Shown here piece by piece: positions 1 through 6,962 of a DNA stretch of 7,609 nucleotides. The position numbers were made by a program, and so were the translations under genes. The stretch spans positions 1-7,609 of the forward strand of contig JAIRXD010000025.1 in NCBI GenBank assembly GCA_031268545.1, given 5' to 3'. The stretch comes from Puniceicoccales bacterium. GTDB taxonomy: Bacteria; Verrucomicrobiota; Verrucomicrobiia; Opitutales; LL51. Position 1 is the first letter of the stretch; every line of letters begins with the position of its first letter. The notes under the pieces are model-generated. The model did no database searches, was not told where the DNA came from, and saw nothing but the letters and a program-made list of their open reading frames with translations.

Positions 1-782
1 ATGAAAATTGGAAAATTTATCCCCCTAAGGCGACCTTTAGTTCCGATGATAAAATTGGCCATCAGGGGATCAAGACCTTTGAATATGTGATTGCTCCGAA
101 AAAAACCGGCCAAATCAAAATTCCAGCATTAAAATTCTCCTACTTTGACCCTAAATTGAAGGAATACAAGACGCTGGATATCGATGACACCCAAGAGGTT
201 ATTGTCTCTAGATCTGGAAACTTTACCAAATCCAACGATGATGATGAACCGAAGGCCAAGTCATCTAAAAAAGACAAGATCTACGACGATTCCATCATCT
301 ATGTGGACACAAATAATTATCCATCGCTGCGGTCAAATATGTACAGCCTATGGTTCTGGATATTAAACATCCTAATGGTTTCCCTTGGATCAATTCTTCT
401 AATGCGCATTGGCTTTTCTTCCAATAACCAAAAGATTGCAGCCAATAAAAGAAAATCATTAATAAAAGAGGAATTTTCCAAGGCCTACAATTCTGCCCTA
501 CTTGCACTAAAAGTTTCTGACACTAAGGCATTTTACGAGCATGCCCGGATGGCAATTGTAAAAAAATTGGAGCTAATTTCTGGCCAAAAAATCGATCCCG
601 GCCTGCACAATATTGAGGAAATATTTGTCAATATTAATCTGGCGGAAGAGCCAAAAATATGGTTAAGATCTTTTCTCAGCGAATCCGAAATCATAGTGTT
701 TAGCAACCATCAGCCGGCGATGGAGAAGGCCAAAGAAGTGGCTAAGGAATTTGAGAAATTTGTAAAAAATTTTGGCAGATAA
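1..782 (+). CDS. batD: BatD-like protein, 3' part (5' end outside the window)
   Basis: The reading frame is open from the left edge (first whole codon at base 3) to a TAA at 780-782, so about 259 residues of the C-terminal part are visible. The GTG at 87 lies inside the conserved stretch FEYVIAPKKTG and is not the start. The visible part opens with a beta-rich, Ig-like region (IYPPKATFS, KTFEYVIAPKKTG, IPALKFSYFDP) typical of BatD/oxygen-tolerance proteins. An acidic/lysine-rich linker, one membrane helix (about bases 345-413) and a charged, mostly helical tail of about 120 residues follow. By family knowledge the beta domains face the periplasm and the tail the cytoplasm. BatD works with von Willebrand-A proteins BatA/BatB, whose genes would be expected just upstream, off the window. 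Its role in aerotolerance or envelope stress is known only loosely. batE follows after 2 bases, which supports the call. Confidence 0.85.
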   Translation, partial: ENWKIYPPKATFSSDDKIGHQGIKTFEYVIAPKKTGQIKIPALKFSYFDPKLKEYKTLDIDDTQEVIVSRSGNFTKSNDDDEPKAKSSKKDKIYDDSIIYVDTNNYPSLRSNMYSLWFWILNILMVSLGSILLMRIGFSSNNQKIAANKRKSLIKEEFSKAYNSALLALKVSDTKAFYEHARMAIVKKLELISGQKIDPGLHNIEEIFVNINLAEEPKIWLRSFLSESEIIVFSNHQPAMEKAKEVAKEFEKFVKNFGR

Positions 783-784
783 AA

Positions 785-1510
785 ATGAAAATAGCACATG
801 TATTTTTAGTTTTTTTGATTGCATTATCCGTGGTAAGTGTTTCTGCAGGAAACGATTTCTTCGATGGCAACGAGCATTTTAATAATGGGGAGTATGAAAA
901 GGCTATCGAGTCCTATCAGAGGGCAATAGCTTCGGAGGGTTACTCATTCGCAAAGTTATTTAACCTGGGTATGACACATAAGCGCAATGGCAGCAATGGG
1001 TTAGCGCTACTGCATTTCGAAAGGGCAAAGCTGATCAATCCATCAAAAAAAGTTTTAAGTCAAATAAACGAGATTCGAAATAAACTTGGATCCCAGGTGG
1101 ATAGCAGTTTTATGGAACAATCTCAAAGTAAAATTGCCAAACTATGGCTGGCCGTTGCCTGTATTGCCTTTGGGAATGCCATATTTTTAGTCGCCCTACT
1201 CATCATCATCAGAAAATTTTCAAAGATATATATTAGCCTGATCGGATTATTGGCCACGGGTTTTATCCTGGCATTTATGGAAGCTAACAAATTGACCACC
1301 AGTGAATTATCATCGGCAATTGTGCTGAATAATGGGGCAGAATTGCTGGCATCACCGGTGTCTAAAAGTCCAAAAATTGGTCAAATAAATGAGGGCGAAT
1401 ATGTCAAGGCATCGGCCAAAAATAACAATTTCGTACACATTAAATCCAAAAATGGTCTGCGTGGATGGATTAAAAACAGTGATATCGAACAGATAATCCC
1501 TCCGGCCTAA
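785..1510 (+). CDS. batE: BatE-like TPR and SH3b-domain membrane protein
   Basis: This 241-residue protein begins with a typical signal peptide: hydrophobic residues 6-20, with probable cleavage after VSVSA at about 21. Residues 23-90 form one to two tetratricopeptide repeats (FFDGNEHFNNGEYEKAIESY, then LFNLGMTHKRNG). Two membrane helices follow at about 119-142 and 148-166. Residues 175-236 look like a bacterial SH3 domain (a LLASPVSKSPKIG strand, then INEGEYVKAS, ending GLRGWIKNSDIEQI). Signal peptide, TPR, paired helices and C-terminal SH3b in this order is the BatE layout of aerotolerance operons. Position directly after batD (2-base gap) agrees. TPR and SH3b both suggest a protein- or peptidoglycan-binding adaptor at the envelope; the exact function is unknown. 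No Shine-Dalgarno sequence precedes the ATG, so expression may depend on coupling to batD. The gene is intact. Confidence 0.85.
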   Translation: MKIAHVFLVFLIALSVVSVSAGNDFFDGNEHFNNGEYEKAIESYQRAIASEGYSFAKLFNLGMTHKRNGSNGLALLHFERAKLINPSKKVLSQINEIRNKLGSQVDSSFMEQSQSKIAKLWLAVACIAFGNAIFLVALLIIIRKFSKIYISLIGLLATGFILAFMEANKLTTSELSSAIVLNNGAELLASPVSKSPKIGQINEGEYVKASAKNNNFVHIKSKNGLRGWIKNSDIEQIIPPA

Positions 1511-1514
1511 AATA

Positions 1515-2249
1515 ATGTCAACCATCCGATGTTTCACAACTGATTCAACGAAGCTGATTTCCGGCACAAAGCACCTGCTTTCTCAGCGGGAATCACACCA
1601 TCTGGTGAGCGTCCTGAGGGTCAGATCGTCGGATTCGGTGTTACTCATGAATGGCCATGGAGAAATAGCCAATACCAGCATCTGTGGCAGGATTGGAGGC
1701 CTGGTTGAACTTCTGATAAAAACAGTAACTACTTGCAAGAGAAGCAGATTGGTGCTATGCATTGGCCTATTAAAAAACAAAGCCATGGACCTTGTTATTA
1801 GAGATGCAGCTGCAATAGGTGTGGCAAAAATCCTACCACTGCTCACCGAAAGAACAGAGGTAAAATTTGACCAAAAATCAGCTGAGAGTAAATTATTGCA
1901 CTGGAAGGCCATAGCCATCGAAGCCTGCAAGCAATCCGGCGAAGCTTTCCTTCCGGAGATATTAGGCCCGATGGGCCTCGAAACCTTTCTAAATGGCAAT
2001 AAAAATATTTCCCTGGTAGCAGGTTTATACCACCACGGAGAAAAATATCTAATAGATTATCAATCAGAGATATATGACGCACATACACTGAACCTAATCG
2101 TAGGTCCCGAAGGTGATTTTTCCCCGGGAGAATACGAAATGCTATTGGCTCGGGGAACTAAAGTTATCACTTTGACCCAGAATATCTTAAGGTCTGAAAC
2201 AGCGGCTTTATATCTACTGAGCTTGGTGGATCAGATGGTGGTTCGATGA
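1515..2249 (+). CDS. rsmE: 16S rRNA (uracil-1498-N3)-methyltransferase RsmE
   Basis: The 244-residue product has the usual length and layout of RsmE, a SPOUT-fold enzyme that methylates N3 of U1498 in helix 44 of 16S rRNA using S-adenosylmethionine. The N-terminal PUA-like RNA-binding part includes SQRESHHLVSVLRVRSSD (24-40). The C-terminal SPOUT knot carries GLLKNKAMDLVIRDAAAIGV (84-103), TERTEV (111-116), EACKQSG (136-142), the cofactor-loop motif LIVGPEGDFSPGEYE (194-208) and the signature ILRSETAALYLLSLVDQ (224-240). Two positions differ from the forms I recall as common: AAAIGV where an E-L-G triplet is usual, and E143 where R often follows QSG. All knot motifs remain, so I expect activity. 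It starts 4 bases after batE and its stop overlaps the next start as ATGA, implying co-transcription. It acts in the cytoplasm on the 30S subunit. Confidence 0.95.
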   Translation: MSTIRCFTTDSTKLISGTKHLLSQRESHHLVSVLRVRSSDSVLLMNGHGEIANTSICGRIGGLVELLIKTVTTCKRSRLVLCIGLLKNKAMDLVIRDAAAIGVAKILPLLTERTEVKFDQKSAESKLLHWKAIAIEACKQSGEAFLPEILGPMGLETFLNGNKNISLVAGLYHHGEKYLIDYQSEIYDAHTLNLIVGPEGDFSPGEYEMLLARGTKVITLTQNILRSETAALYLLSLVDQMVVR

Positions 2250-5158
2250 TGGATGAAGATCTATCCAGTCGAAAAAATTTCATCGAAGATCATTCTTCAA
2301 ATTTTTCCGTAGTCGCTCCGGCCGGCGTTGGGAAAACAACGGCCATCGTAAAAAGAACCGCCAAAATCGTGGGAAATCCTTCGGAGAAATTTGGCCAATT
2401 AATTGTGGTTACATATACACAAAAGGCTGCAGCAGAATTACTTGAACGTACTCACAGGGAAATAAAAACGGCTTCGACCGCAGGGAAATTTTCTGAAAAA
2501 ATTAACAATGTATTTTTTGGAACAATCCATGAATTGGCCACAAAAATAATAAGAGAAAATTTACTACATCTGGGTCTGAGGTCCGATTTTCAAATAGAGC
2601 AGGACATTTCGTCGCTCTGGAACGACTTTTCCATGGGAACCGACTATCTAGCAGGCCTACCGGAAAATACCAAAAACCATCTACTGGCATTCATAAAGTA
2701 TAGAGATATTCATAGCTCATACATTCGCTTAGGTCACTCTCCCATAATAGGTTGCGTCAGAGATTTCCCAAATATCAGCTTCGACGAAGTACTATCATTT
2801 AAGGCCAATTCCCGGGCTAAAAATATAGTAAAATTTCAAAATGAACTGAAAAATTGGCTAACCAATGATGCTAAGTGCCAGTGTAAATTTCCAGAGCTTT
2901 CGACCAAATCTCAGGATTTTTTGGAAATTTATGAATCCACAATCATGCCGGTATTTGATTGGGCTGCAGACACCTATGGCCATATCCTAAACCAAATCTA
3001 CGAGAATTTTCTAACCTACAGGATAAACCTCGGGAGATTAACCTTCGATGACCTGATAAAACTGGCCAATCGGATCATCTATGACGAAGAAAATTATAAT
3101 GCCAAAATGAGATCAAAAAAATATTCAATAATCCTTGATGAAGCACAAGATACTGATCCAGAACAATTTAAGCTGTTGCTTGGGCTGATAGACCAGCGAT
3201 GGCAGGAAAATAATTATAGGACATTTCCCGCCACCGGCAGATTTTGTATGGTCGGCGACCCACAGCAATCTATCTACAGTGACCGCACCGATGTTTCCAC
3301 CTATTTAAAAATACATAACGATCTTATAAACAACGGTATAGCCCACAAATTGACCTTCTCTATAACCAAAAGATTTAGCAAAAATATCGCAGAAAATCTA
3401 AACAACTTTTTTCCAGAAATATTTGACGGAAAAAATGGCCAGATCAGTTTCGTAAAATTGGGCTCGGAAAAAGTTTCCCAAGCATCCAGTCCTTGGTCAA
3501 AAATACGGGTAAATGTGATAAATAGTACGAAAAATGAAAATCCATTGGAGCCAGAAATAAATGCCATAAAGTCCCTATTTTCCCATAAAATTCCAGAAAA
3601 TTTTCAAGTTTCCCAGTGGTCGAATATCGCCATCCTATGTCCCAGAAGATCTTGGCTTACAGAAATTAAAGAAACATTTAGTCGGTGTAATTTTTTGCCA
3701 AAAATGCAAAATCACTCCCATGATACAACCTACGCAGATAACATAATTTTTTCCTGGCTGACTGCAATTTTAGTATGTATCTGCGAACCGGATAACACCT
3801 TCGAATTCGCCGGAGTTTTGCACGAAATATTTACGATAAAAGATAGTACGGCGGCCACTCATTTTAGAATGGAAAAGGATGAAAATATCCATGGAATAGA
3901 AAATGCTCTGGAAACACTGAGATCAGAAACGTATACCCATAGCATCAGCTCAGTTATCCAGGAAATAGTGCTATCGTTCTACCTCATAGACAAGGCCTTA
4001 ACAATATCTCCAAACTCCAAAGATGAAATTTTTTCAACCCTGGATTACGTGTTCACTGCAGCCAACGAGGCCGACATGAATAATATGCCAATGGTAGAGT
4101 TTTGCGACACACTGAAAAAACTTCTTGGGGAAAAACAACCACCGGAGGAAATCGATCCAAATGCGGTGCAGCTGTACACATTCCATAAAGCCAAAGGCCT
4201 TGAATGGGAAGTAGTTATATTGCCATTTCTATTCCGAGGAAAAAAGCAACATGAATCACCGTTCCCAAGGCTAATGAAAACCGAATTTGGCCAAAAAATA
4301 ATGATGAATTCCATCCAGGAAACCAAACATAGAGATGGCCAAAAAATAAAGCTCCGTCAAAACGATGAACGCCTTGCATATGTAGCACTTACGAGACAAA
4401 AATCCATAACCATATTCATCGATGATCGATCCATTTTCCAAAACACCTCTGGCTCCATCGCAGATATATTAAAGCTAACCGACGAAACATCCAGCAGCTT
4501 TAGGTTGTTTAATAATTTGAGCGAATTCTGTCATGAATCAGCGGAACCATCAAAACCAAATACTGATACAAATTTAACCATAAAAAAATATCAATGCAAT
4601 AACACCAACGGCCTCAGCCATCAAGACTACATAGCCTATGACAAAATTTCTCCCAGTTTATCCGACCTCCATTCCACAACCATCGATGAAAATATCATAC
4701 CAAAAGAATCTGATGAACAGGGAATAACCTACGGTCTGCTTTGGCATGAAACCATGAATTCAATCCCATGGAATGGAAAAAATTTCAAACAATTTATGCT
4801 AAAAATAATCGATGAAACCGACAATGGGCGCCTTGGACTGGAAATAGATAGGCTGATCCATTGCCAACCGCTTATGCAGCTTATAAACTCCTCGGATTTA
4901 ATTTTTACCGAATATTCATTTTTCCTTCCCCAGGGAAAACCCACAGTGATAGATGGCCGGATCGATATGCTTTTAAAATCTAAAAATAACCTGCAAATAA
5001 TCGATTGGAAAACCGATCTCTCTCCAAAAGAAATCCACTTCAGGGAAAACTATTTCCATCAAATGGCACTCTATGGCCAAGCCCTGGATAAAATCTTTAA
5101 CCTAACTCCAGAAAAATACATATACAGCACTTATTTTGGGAAATTAATAAAAATGTAG
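2246..5158 (+). CDS. UvrD/AddA-type ATP-dependent helicase with C-terminal RecB-like nuclease
   Basis: This 970-residue protein is a superfamily 1A helicase fused to a PD-(D/E)XK nuclease, the AddA/RecB plan used to process double-strand DNA ends for recombination. Visible helicase motifs are: Walker A APAGVGKTT (24-32, K30); Ia VVTYTQKAAAELLERT; Ib FGTIHELA; II LDEAQD (D298, E299); III VGDPQQSIY (336-344); IV with ITKRFSKNI; V TFHKAKGLEWE (645-655); VI DERLAYVALTR (707-717, R717). The nuclease domain keeps H834 (LLWHET), D907 (GRIDML), D920-x-K922 (IIDWKT) and Q939...Y943 (QMALYG), so both activities look intact. It is shorter than typical AddA (about 1,200 residues), and no addB lies downstream before the tRNA. 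It overlaps rsmE by four bases (ATGA), which suggests translational coupling. SIYSDRTDV after motif III replaces the commoner SIYRFR-type sequence. A RecB-like or stand-alone repair nuclease role is equally possible. Confidence 0.92.
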   Translation: MMDEDLSSRKNFIEDHSSNFSVVAPAGVGKTTAIVKRTAKIVGNPSEKFGQLIVVTYTQKAAAELLERTHREIKTASTAGKFSEKINNVFFGTIHELATKIIRENLLHLGLRSDFQIEQDISSLWNDFSMGTDYLAGLPENTKNHLLAFIKYRDIHSSYIRLGHSPIIGCVRDFPNISFDEVLSFKANSRAKNIVKFQNELKNWLTNDAKCQCKFPELSTKSQDFLEIYESTIMPVFDWAADTYGHILNQIYENFLTYRINLGRLTFDDLIKLANRIIYDEENYNAKMRSKKYSIILDEAQDTDPEQFKLLLGLIDQRWQENNYRTFPATGRFCMVGDPQQSIYSDRTDVSTYLKIHNDLINNGIAHKLTFSITKRFSKNIAENLNNFFPEIFDGKNGQISFVKLGSEKVSQASSPWSKIRVNVINSTKNENPLEPEINAIKSLFSHKIPENFQVSQWSNIAILCPRRSWLTEIKETFSRCNFLPKMQNHSHDTTYADNIIFSWLTAILVCICEPDNTFEFAGVLHEIFTIKDSTAATHFRMEKDENIHGIENALETLRSETYTHSISSVIQEIVLSFYLIDKALTISPNSKDEIFSTLDYVFTAANEADMNNMPMVEFCDTLKKLLGEKQPPEEIDPNAVQLYTFHKAKGLEWEVVILPFLFRGKKQHESPFPRLMKTEFGQKIMMNSIQETKHRDGQKIKLRQNDERLAYVALTRQKSITIFIDDRSIFQNTSGSIADILKLTDETSSSFRLFNNLSEFCHESAEPSKPNTDTNLTIKKYQCNNTNGLSHQDYIAYDKISPSLSDLHSTTIDENIIPKESDEQGITYGLLWHETMNSIPWNGKNFKQFMLKIIDETDNGRLGLEIDRLIHCQPLMQLINSSDLIFTEYSFFLPQGKPTVIDGRIDMLLKSKNNLQIIDWKTDLSPKEIHFRENYFHQMALYGQALDKIFNLTPEKYIYSTYFGKLIKM

Positions 5159-5168
5159 GTCAGTTTTG

Positions 5169-5181
5169 CAAGGAAACCTTG
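5169..5181 (+). terminator. small hairpin after the helicase gene
   Basis: CAAGG, AAA loop, CCTTG forms a perfect 5-bp stem ten bases after the helicase stop codon. Only three T residues follow closely, so it is a poor Rho-independent terminator. It may merely slow polymerase or be chance, and its right arm overlaps the possible -35 box of the tRNA promoter. Confidence 0.25.
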
Positions 5182-5209
5182 ACTTTAAACCAAGCAAGTT
5201 GACTATTTA
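5179..5209 (+). promoter_or_regulatory. possible promoter of tRNA-Ala
   Basis: TTGACT at 5179-5184 matches the sigma-70 -35 box in five of six positions. The best AT-rich candidate for a -10 box at acceptable distance lies at about 5202-5209 (ACTATTTA) and is weak. That would start transcription about 5-10 bases before the tRNA. A second TTGACT at 5199-5204 and a TATAGT at 5213-5218 look better individually, but they are only 8 bases apart and the TATAGT is too close to the tRNA 5' end. The call is tentative. Confidence 0.3.
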
Positions 5210-5220
5210 GGCTATAGTAG

Positions 5221-5296
5221 GGGGTCGTAGCTTAGTTGGTAGAGCGCGTCGTTCGCAATGACGAGGTCGTCGGTTCGAATCCGATCGACTCCACCA
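5221..5296 (+). tRNA. tRNA-Ala, anticodon CGC
   Basis: A complete cloverleaf folds by hand. The acceptor stem is 5221-5227 with 5286-5292, and the D arm is 5230-5245 with loop AGTTGGTA. The anticodon stem is 5247-5251 with 5259-5263 around loop TTCGCAA, with anticodon CGC at 5254-5256. A 5-base variable loop (AGGTC) follows, then the T arm 5269-5285 with loop TTCGAAT. The discriminator is A at 5293 and CCA is encoded at 5294-5296. The third acceptor pair is G5223 with T5290, the G3:U70 wobble that is the main identity element for alanyl-tRNA synthetase. This and the A discriminator confirm alanine independently of the anticodon. It reads GCG codons, which are rare in the surrounding genes, so other Ala tRNAs must exist elsewhere. 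Wobble pairs occur at the last D-stem, last anticodon-stem and first T-stem positions; all are compatible with function. Confidence 0.96.
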
Positions 5297-5301
5297 GACG
5301 G

Positions 5302-5330
5302 CAATTATAAATATAAATTTTACATAATTG
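5302..5330 (+). repeat. inverted repeat between tRNA-Ala and the exonuclease gene
   Basis: CAATTAT (5302-5308) and ATAATTG (5324-5330) are perfect reverse complements around a 15-base AT-rich loop. The hairpin starts five bases after the tRNA CCA. It is not followed by a clean T tract (TATATATATC instead), so it could be a weak tRNA terminator, a processing stop or an operator for the downstream gene. The AT-rich context makes chance plausible. Confidence 0.35.
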
Positions 5331-5361
5331 TATATATATCAATGATAAAAAACCAGAAAAA

Positions 5362-5985
5362 ATGTTAGGTAAATTATTACGCTCCCTAAGAGATAGAATT
5401 TTTCCCTTTAGCAAAAGCATAAGTAAGAAGGCTCTGGCTGAGTTGCCATTGTTTAAGTTCCAAGGAGAAATCATTGTAATAGATTCCATCACAGGAGCAG
5501 AGCAAGCTGTGCTTTTATTATTGAAGCATAGCCTGTTAGGATTCGATACCGAGAGCAGGCCTGCTTTCCGTAAAGGAGAAAGTTATCCACCATCTTTGGT
5601 TCAAATTTCCACGGACAAATCGGTATATTTGTTTAAATTATCAAAACTGAATGGAATAAAAGAACTACAACCAATACTAGAATCTCAGGAGGTAAAGAAA
5701 GTTGGCATAGCCATAAGGGATGATATCAATAAGCTCAAGGAACTCGGCAATTTTAAAGATGCTGGCTTCGTAGATATAAGCGACCTCACCAAAACCCTGG
5801 ATATAAAAAATACTGGCCTGAATAGTCTCGCCGGCATTTTTTTGAAATATAGGATATCAAAATCATCCCAGGTAACGGATTGGTCTCAGGAAAATCTATC
5901 TTCTAAACAAATTACCTACGCCGCCACAGATGCCTGGGTAAGTAGAGAACTATTCATTAAAGTCAAAGAATTCGCAACAAAATAG
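5362..5985 (+). CDS. RNase D-like 3'-5' exonuclease (DEDDy family)
   Basis: The 207-residue protein is a single DnaQ-fold 3'-5' exonuclease domain without the HRDC domains of classical RNase D. Metal-binding and catalytic residues are all visible: D62 and E64 in motif I (LLGFDTESRP), D121 in motif II (VGIAIRDDINKL), and Y186 with D190 in motif III (ITYAATDAW), which makes it DEDDy. The N-terminal pattern SISKKALAELPLFKFQGEI and the internal PAFRKG, SLVQIS and GLNSLAGIFLKYRISKSSQ resemble a subfamily common in Bacteroidota and related phyla. Family members trim RNA 3' ends, including tRNA precursors; the actual substrate here is unknown, and DNA cannot be excluded. The ATG at 5362 is chosen because the family's N-terminal motif begins shortly after it. 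No Shine-Dalgarno sequence is seen (CCAGAAAAA precedes it). It follows tRNA-Ala by 65 bases and abuts tlyA directly. Confidence 0.9.
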   Translation: MLGKLLRSLRDRIFPFSKSISKKALAELPLFKFQGEIIVIDSITGAEQAVLLLLKHSLLGFDTESRPAFRKGESYPPSLVQISTDKSVYLFKLSKLNGIKELQPILESQEVKKVGIAIRDDINKLKELGNFKDAGFVDISDLTKTLDIKNTGLNSLAGIFLKYRISKSSQVTDWSQENLSSKQITYAATDAWVSRELFIKVKEFATK

Positions 5986-6756
5986 ATGGGGAGAGAAAAA
6001 TTTTTAAGAGCTGATGAACTGCTCGTCAAAGATGGTTTGGTTGCCAGTAAAAATCTAGCCCAGGTTCTAATAATGGCTGGAAAAGTCCGGGCTTCGACCG
6101 ATGATGTGGTGGATAAACCGAGCAGAAAATTTCCACTAGGTCAAAGGTTTTTAATAGATTCACCTCCGAAATTTGTGAGCAGAGCAGGGGAAAAATTGGC
6201 CTATTTTATAGATACATTCGGCATTAAAATCACCGATTGTATATGTCTTGATGTGGGAGCATCCACCGGTGGATTTTCGGACTGTCTACTGCAGAATGGC
6301 GCAAAAACTGTGGTTGGCATCGATGTGGGCTATGGCCAGCTTCACTACAAACTCCAAAAAAACCCTCGGATGATAAATTTGGAAAAAATCAATGCCAGGA
6401 CAGTTGTTTCCAATATGTTGCCATTCAATAAATTCGATGTTATTGTAATGGATTTATCTTTTATATCATTAAAACTTGTATTGGAGAATATCTGGAAACT
6501 TTTAGAGACCAATGGCATTTTAATAGCTTTAATAAAACCTCAATTTGAAGCCGGTAAACAGGATGTGGATAAACATGCTGGAATAATCAAAGATCGATCA
6601 CTTCAGGAAAAAATAAGGGATGATATTCTGGAATTTTCCCTAAGTAGACTCAAAAATATCCTACCATTGGGAATTGTGGATTCTCCAATAGCCGGTACCG
6701 ATGGAAACCGTGAGTTCCTGCTGGGTATGAAAAAACTCATATCAACAGAACCATAA
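5986..6756 (+). CDS. tlyA: TlyA-family rRNA 2'-O-methyltransferase (hemolysin A family)
   Basis: The 256-residue product has an N-terminal S4 RNA-binding domain (residues 7-60, RADELLVKDGLVASKNLAQV) and a C-terminal FtsJ/RrmJ-like Rossmann methyltransferase domain. Motifs are FVSRAGEKL (63-71, K70), SAM-binding LDVGASTGGFSDCLL (88-102), DVGYGQLHYKL, MDLSFISL (155-162, D156), IKPQFEAGK (183-191, K184) and GTDGNREFLL (237-246, E243). K70, D156, K184 and E243 correspond to the K-D-K-E tetrad of 2'-O-methyltransferases. Characterised TlyA enzymes methylate the 2'-OH of C1920 in 23S rRNA, and type II forms also C1409 in 16S rRNA, using S-adenosylmethionine. The haemolysin name is historical. The ATG immediately follows the TAG of the exonuclease gene with no gap, so the pair is surely co-transcribed. 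Length is normal and the gene is intact. Confidence 0.95.
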   Translation: MGREKFLRADELLVKDGLVASKNLAQVLIMAGKVRASTDDVVDKPSRKFPLGQRFLIDSPPKFVSRAGEKLAYFIDTFGIKITDCICLDVGASTGGFSDCLLQNGAKTVVGIDVGYGQLHYKLQKNPRMINLEKINARTVVSNMLPFNKFDVIVMDLSFISLKLVLENIWKLLETNGILIALIKPQFEAGKQDVDKHAGIIKDRSLQEKIRDDILEFSLSRLKNILPLGIVDSPIAGTDGNREFLLGMKKLISTEP

Positions 6757-6799
6757 AATATCATAGAGTGGTAAATATATAAACTATAAATATTTTTTT
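6755..6799 (+). terminator. AT-rich terminator-like hairpin after tlyA
   Basis: AAAATAT-C-ATAG (6755-6766) can pair with CTAT-AA-ATATTTT (6784-6796), an interrupted 11-bp stem around a 17-base loop. Seven T residues (6793-6799) close it. The stem overlaps the tlyA stop codon. It is almost all A-T pairs, so stability is low. Position and T tract favour a terminator, but the fold could be chance in AT-rich DNA. Confidence 0.35.
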
Positions 6800-6962
6800 A
6801 ACTATTCTCCTAACCATGCTGTGGATACGAAAATAAAATATCCCAAGGTCAAGTAAGATTGTAAATATTAATATTTAGCCGATGGATTATGTAAAATAAA
6901 TATGATAAAATTTTATTCTAAAGAATATTGTAAGTCCAGCATTCTTAGTTACAATACCAACC
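6757..6962. other. 206-base AT-rich intergenic region
   Basis: No credible gene is seen on either strand; all ORFs are below about 30 codons. The region holds the terminator-like T tract at its start and two perfect AT palindromes (6862-6877 and 6905-6916). Possible promoter elements for the dehydrogenase are TTAATA (6868-6873) with TAAAAT (6892-6897) at 18-base spacing, or a TATGAT at 6901-6906. These are typical of AT-rich DNA and remain unproven. Confidence 0.6.
6862..6877. repeat. 16-bp perfect palindrome upstream of the dehydrogenase gene
   Basis: TAAATATTAATATTTA is identical to its reverse complement and lies about 85 bases before the dehydrogenase start. It overlaps a possible -35 element (TTAATA). 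It could be a dimeric repressor site, but it is pure A/T and may be accidental. Confidence 0.35.

Noticed and set aside
87..89. GTG as start of batD
   Set aside because: It encodes V inside a conserved beta strand, and the frame with matching family sequence continues to the left edge.
1..90. ATG at base 1 opening a 29-codon frame
   Set aside because: It stops at 88-90 and conflicts with the conserved BatD frame, which is open from base 3.
1583..1999. 138-codon minus-strand ORF within rsmE
   Set aside because: It is a shadow of the rsmE coding frame with no recognisable motifs; the + strand protein has clear family signatures.
5199..5218. TTGACT and TATAGT as a promoter pair
   Set aside because: Spacing is 8 bases instead of 16-18, and transcription would start inside the tRNA.
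5221..5361. Possible integration site at the tRNA 3' end
   Set aside because: No copy of the tRNA 3' end recurs in the window, and no integrase or mobile gene is present.
5232..5492. 86-codon ORF on the minus strand with [14 protein letters not shown] at its C-terminal end
   Set aside because: This is the classic false protein made by translating the antisense of a tRNA gene; the rest is antisense to the exonuclease gene.
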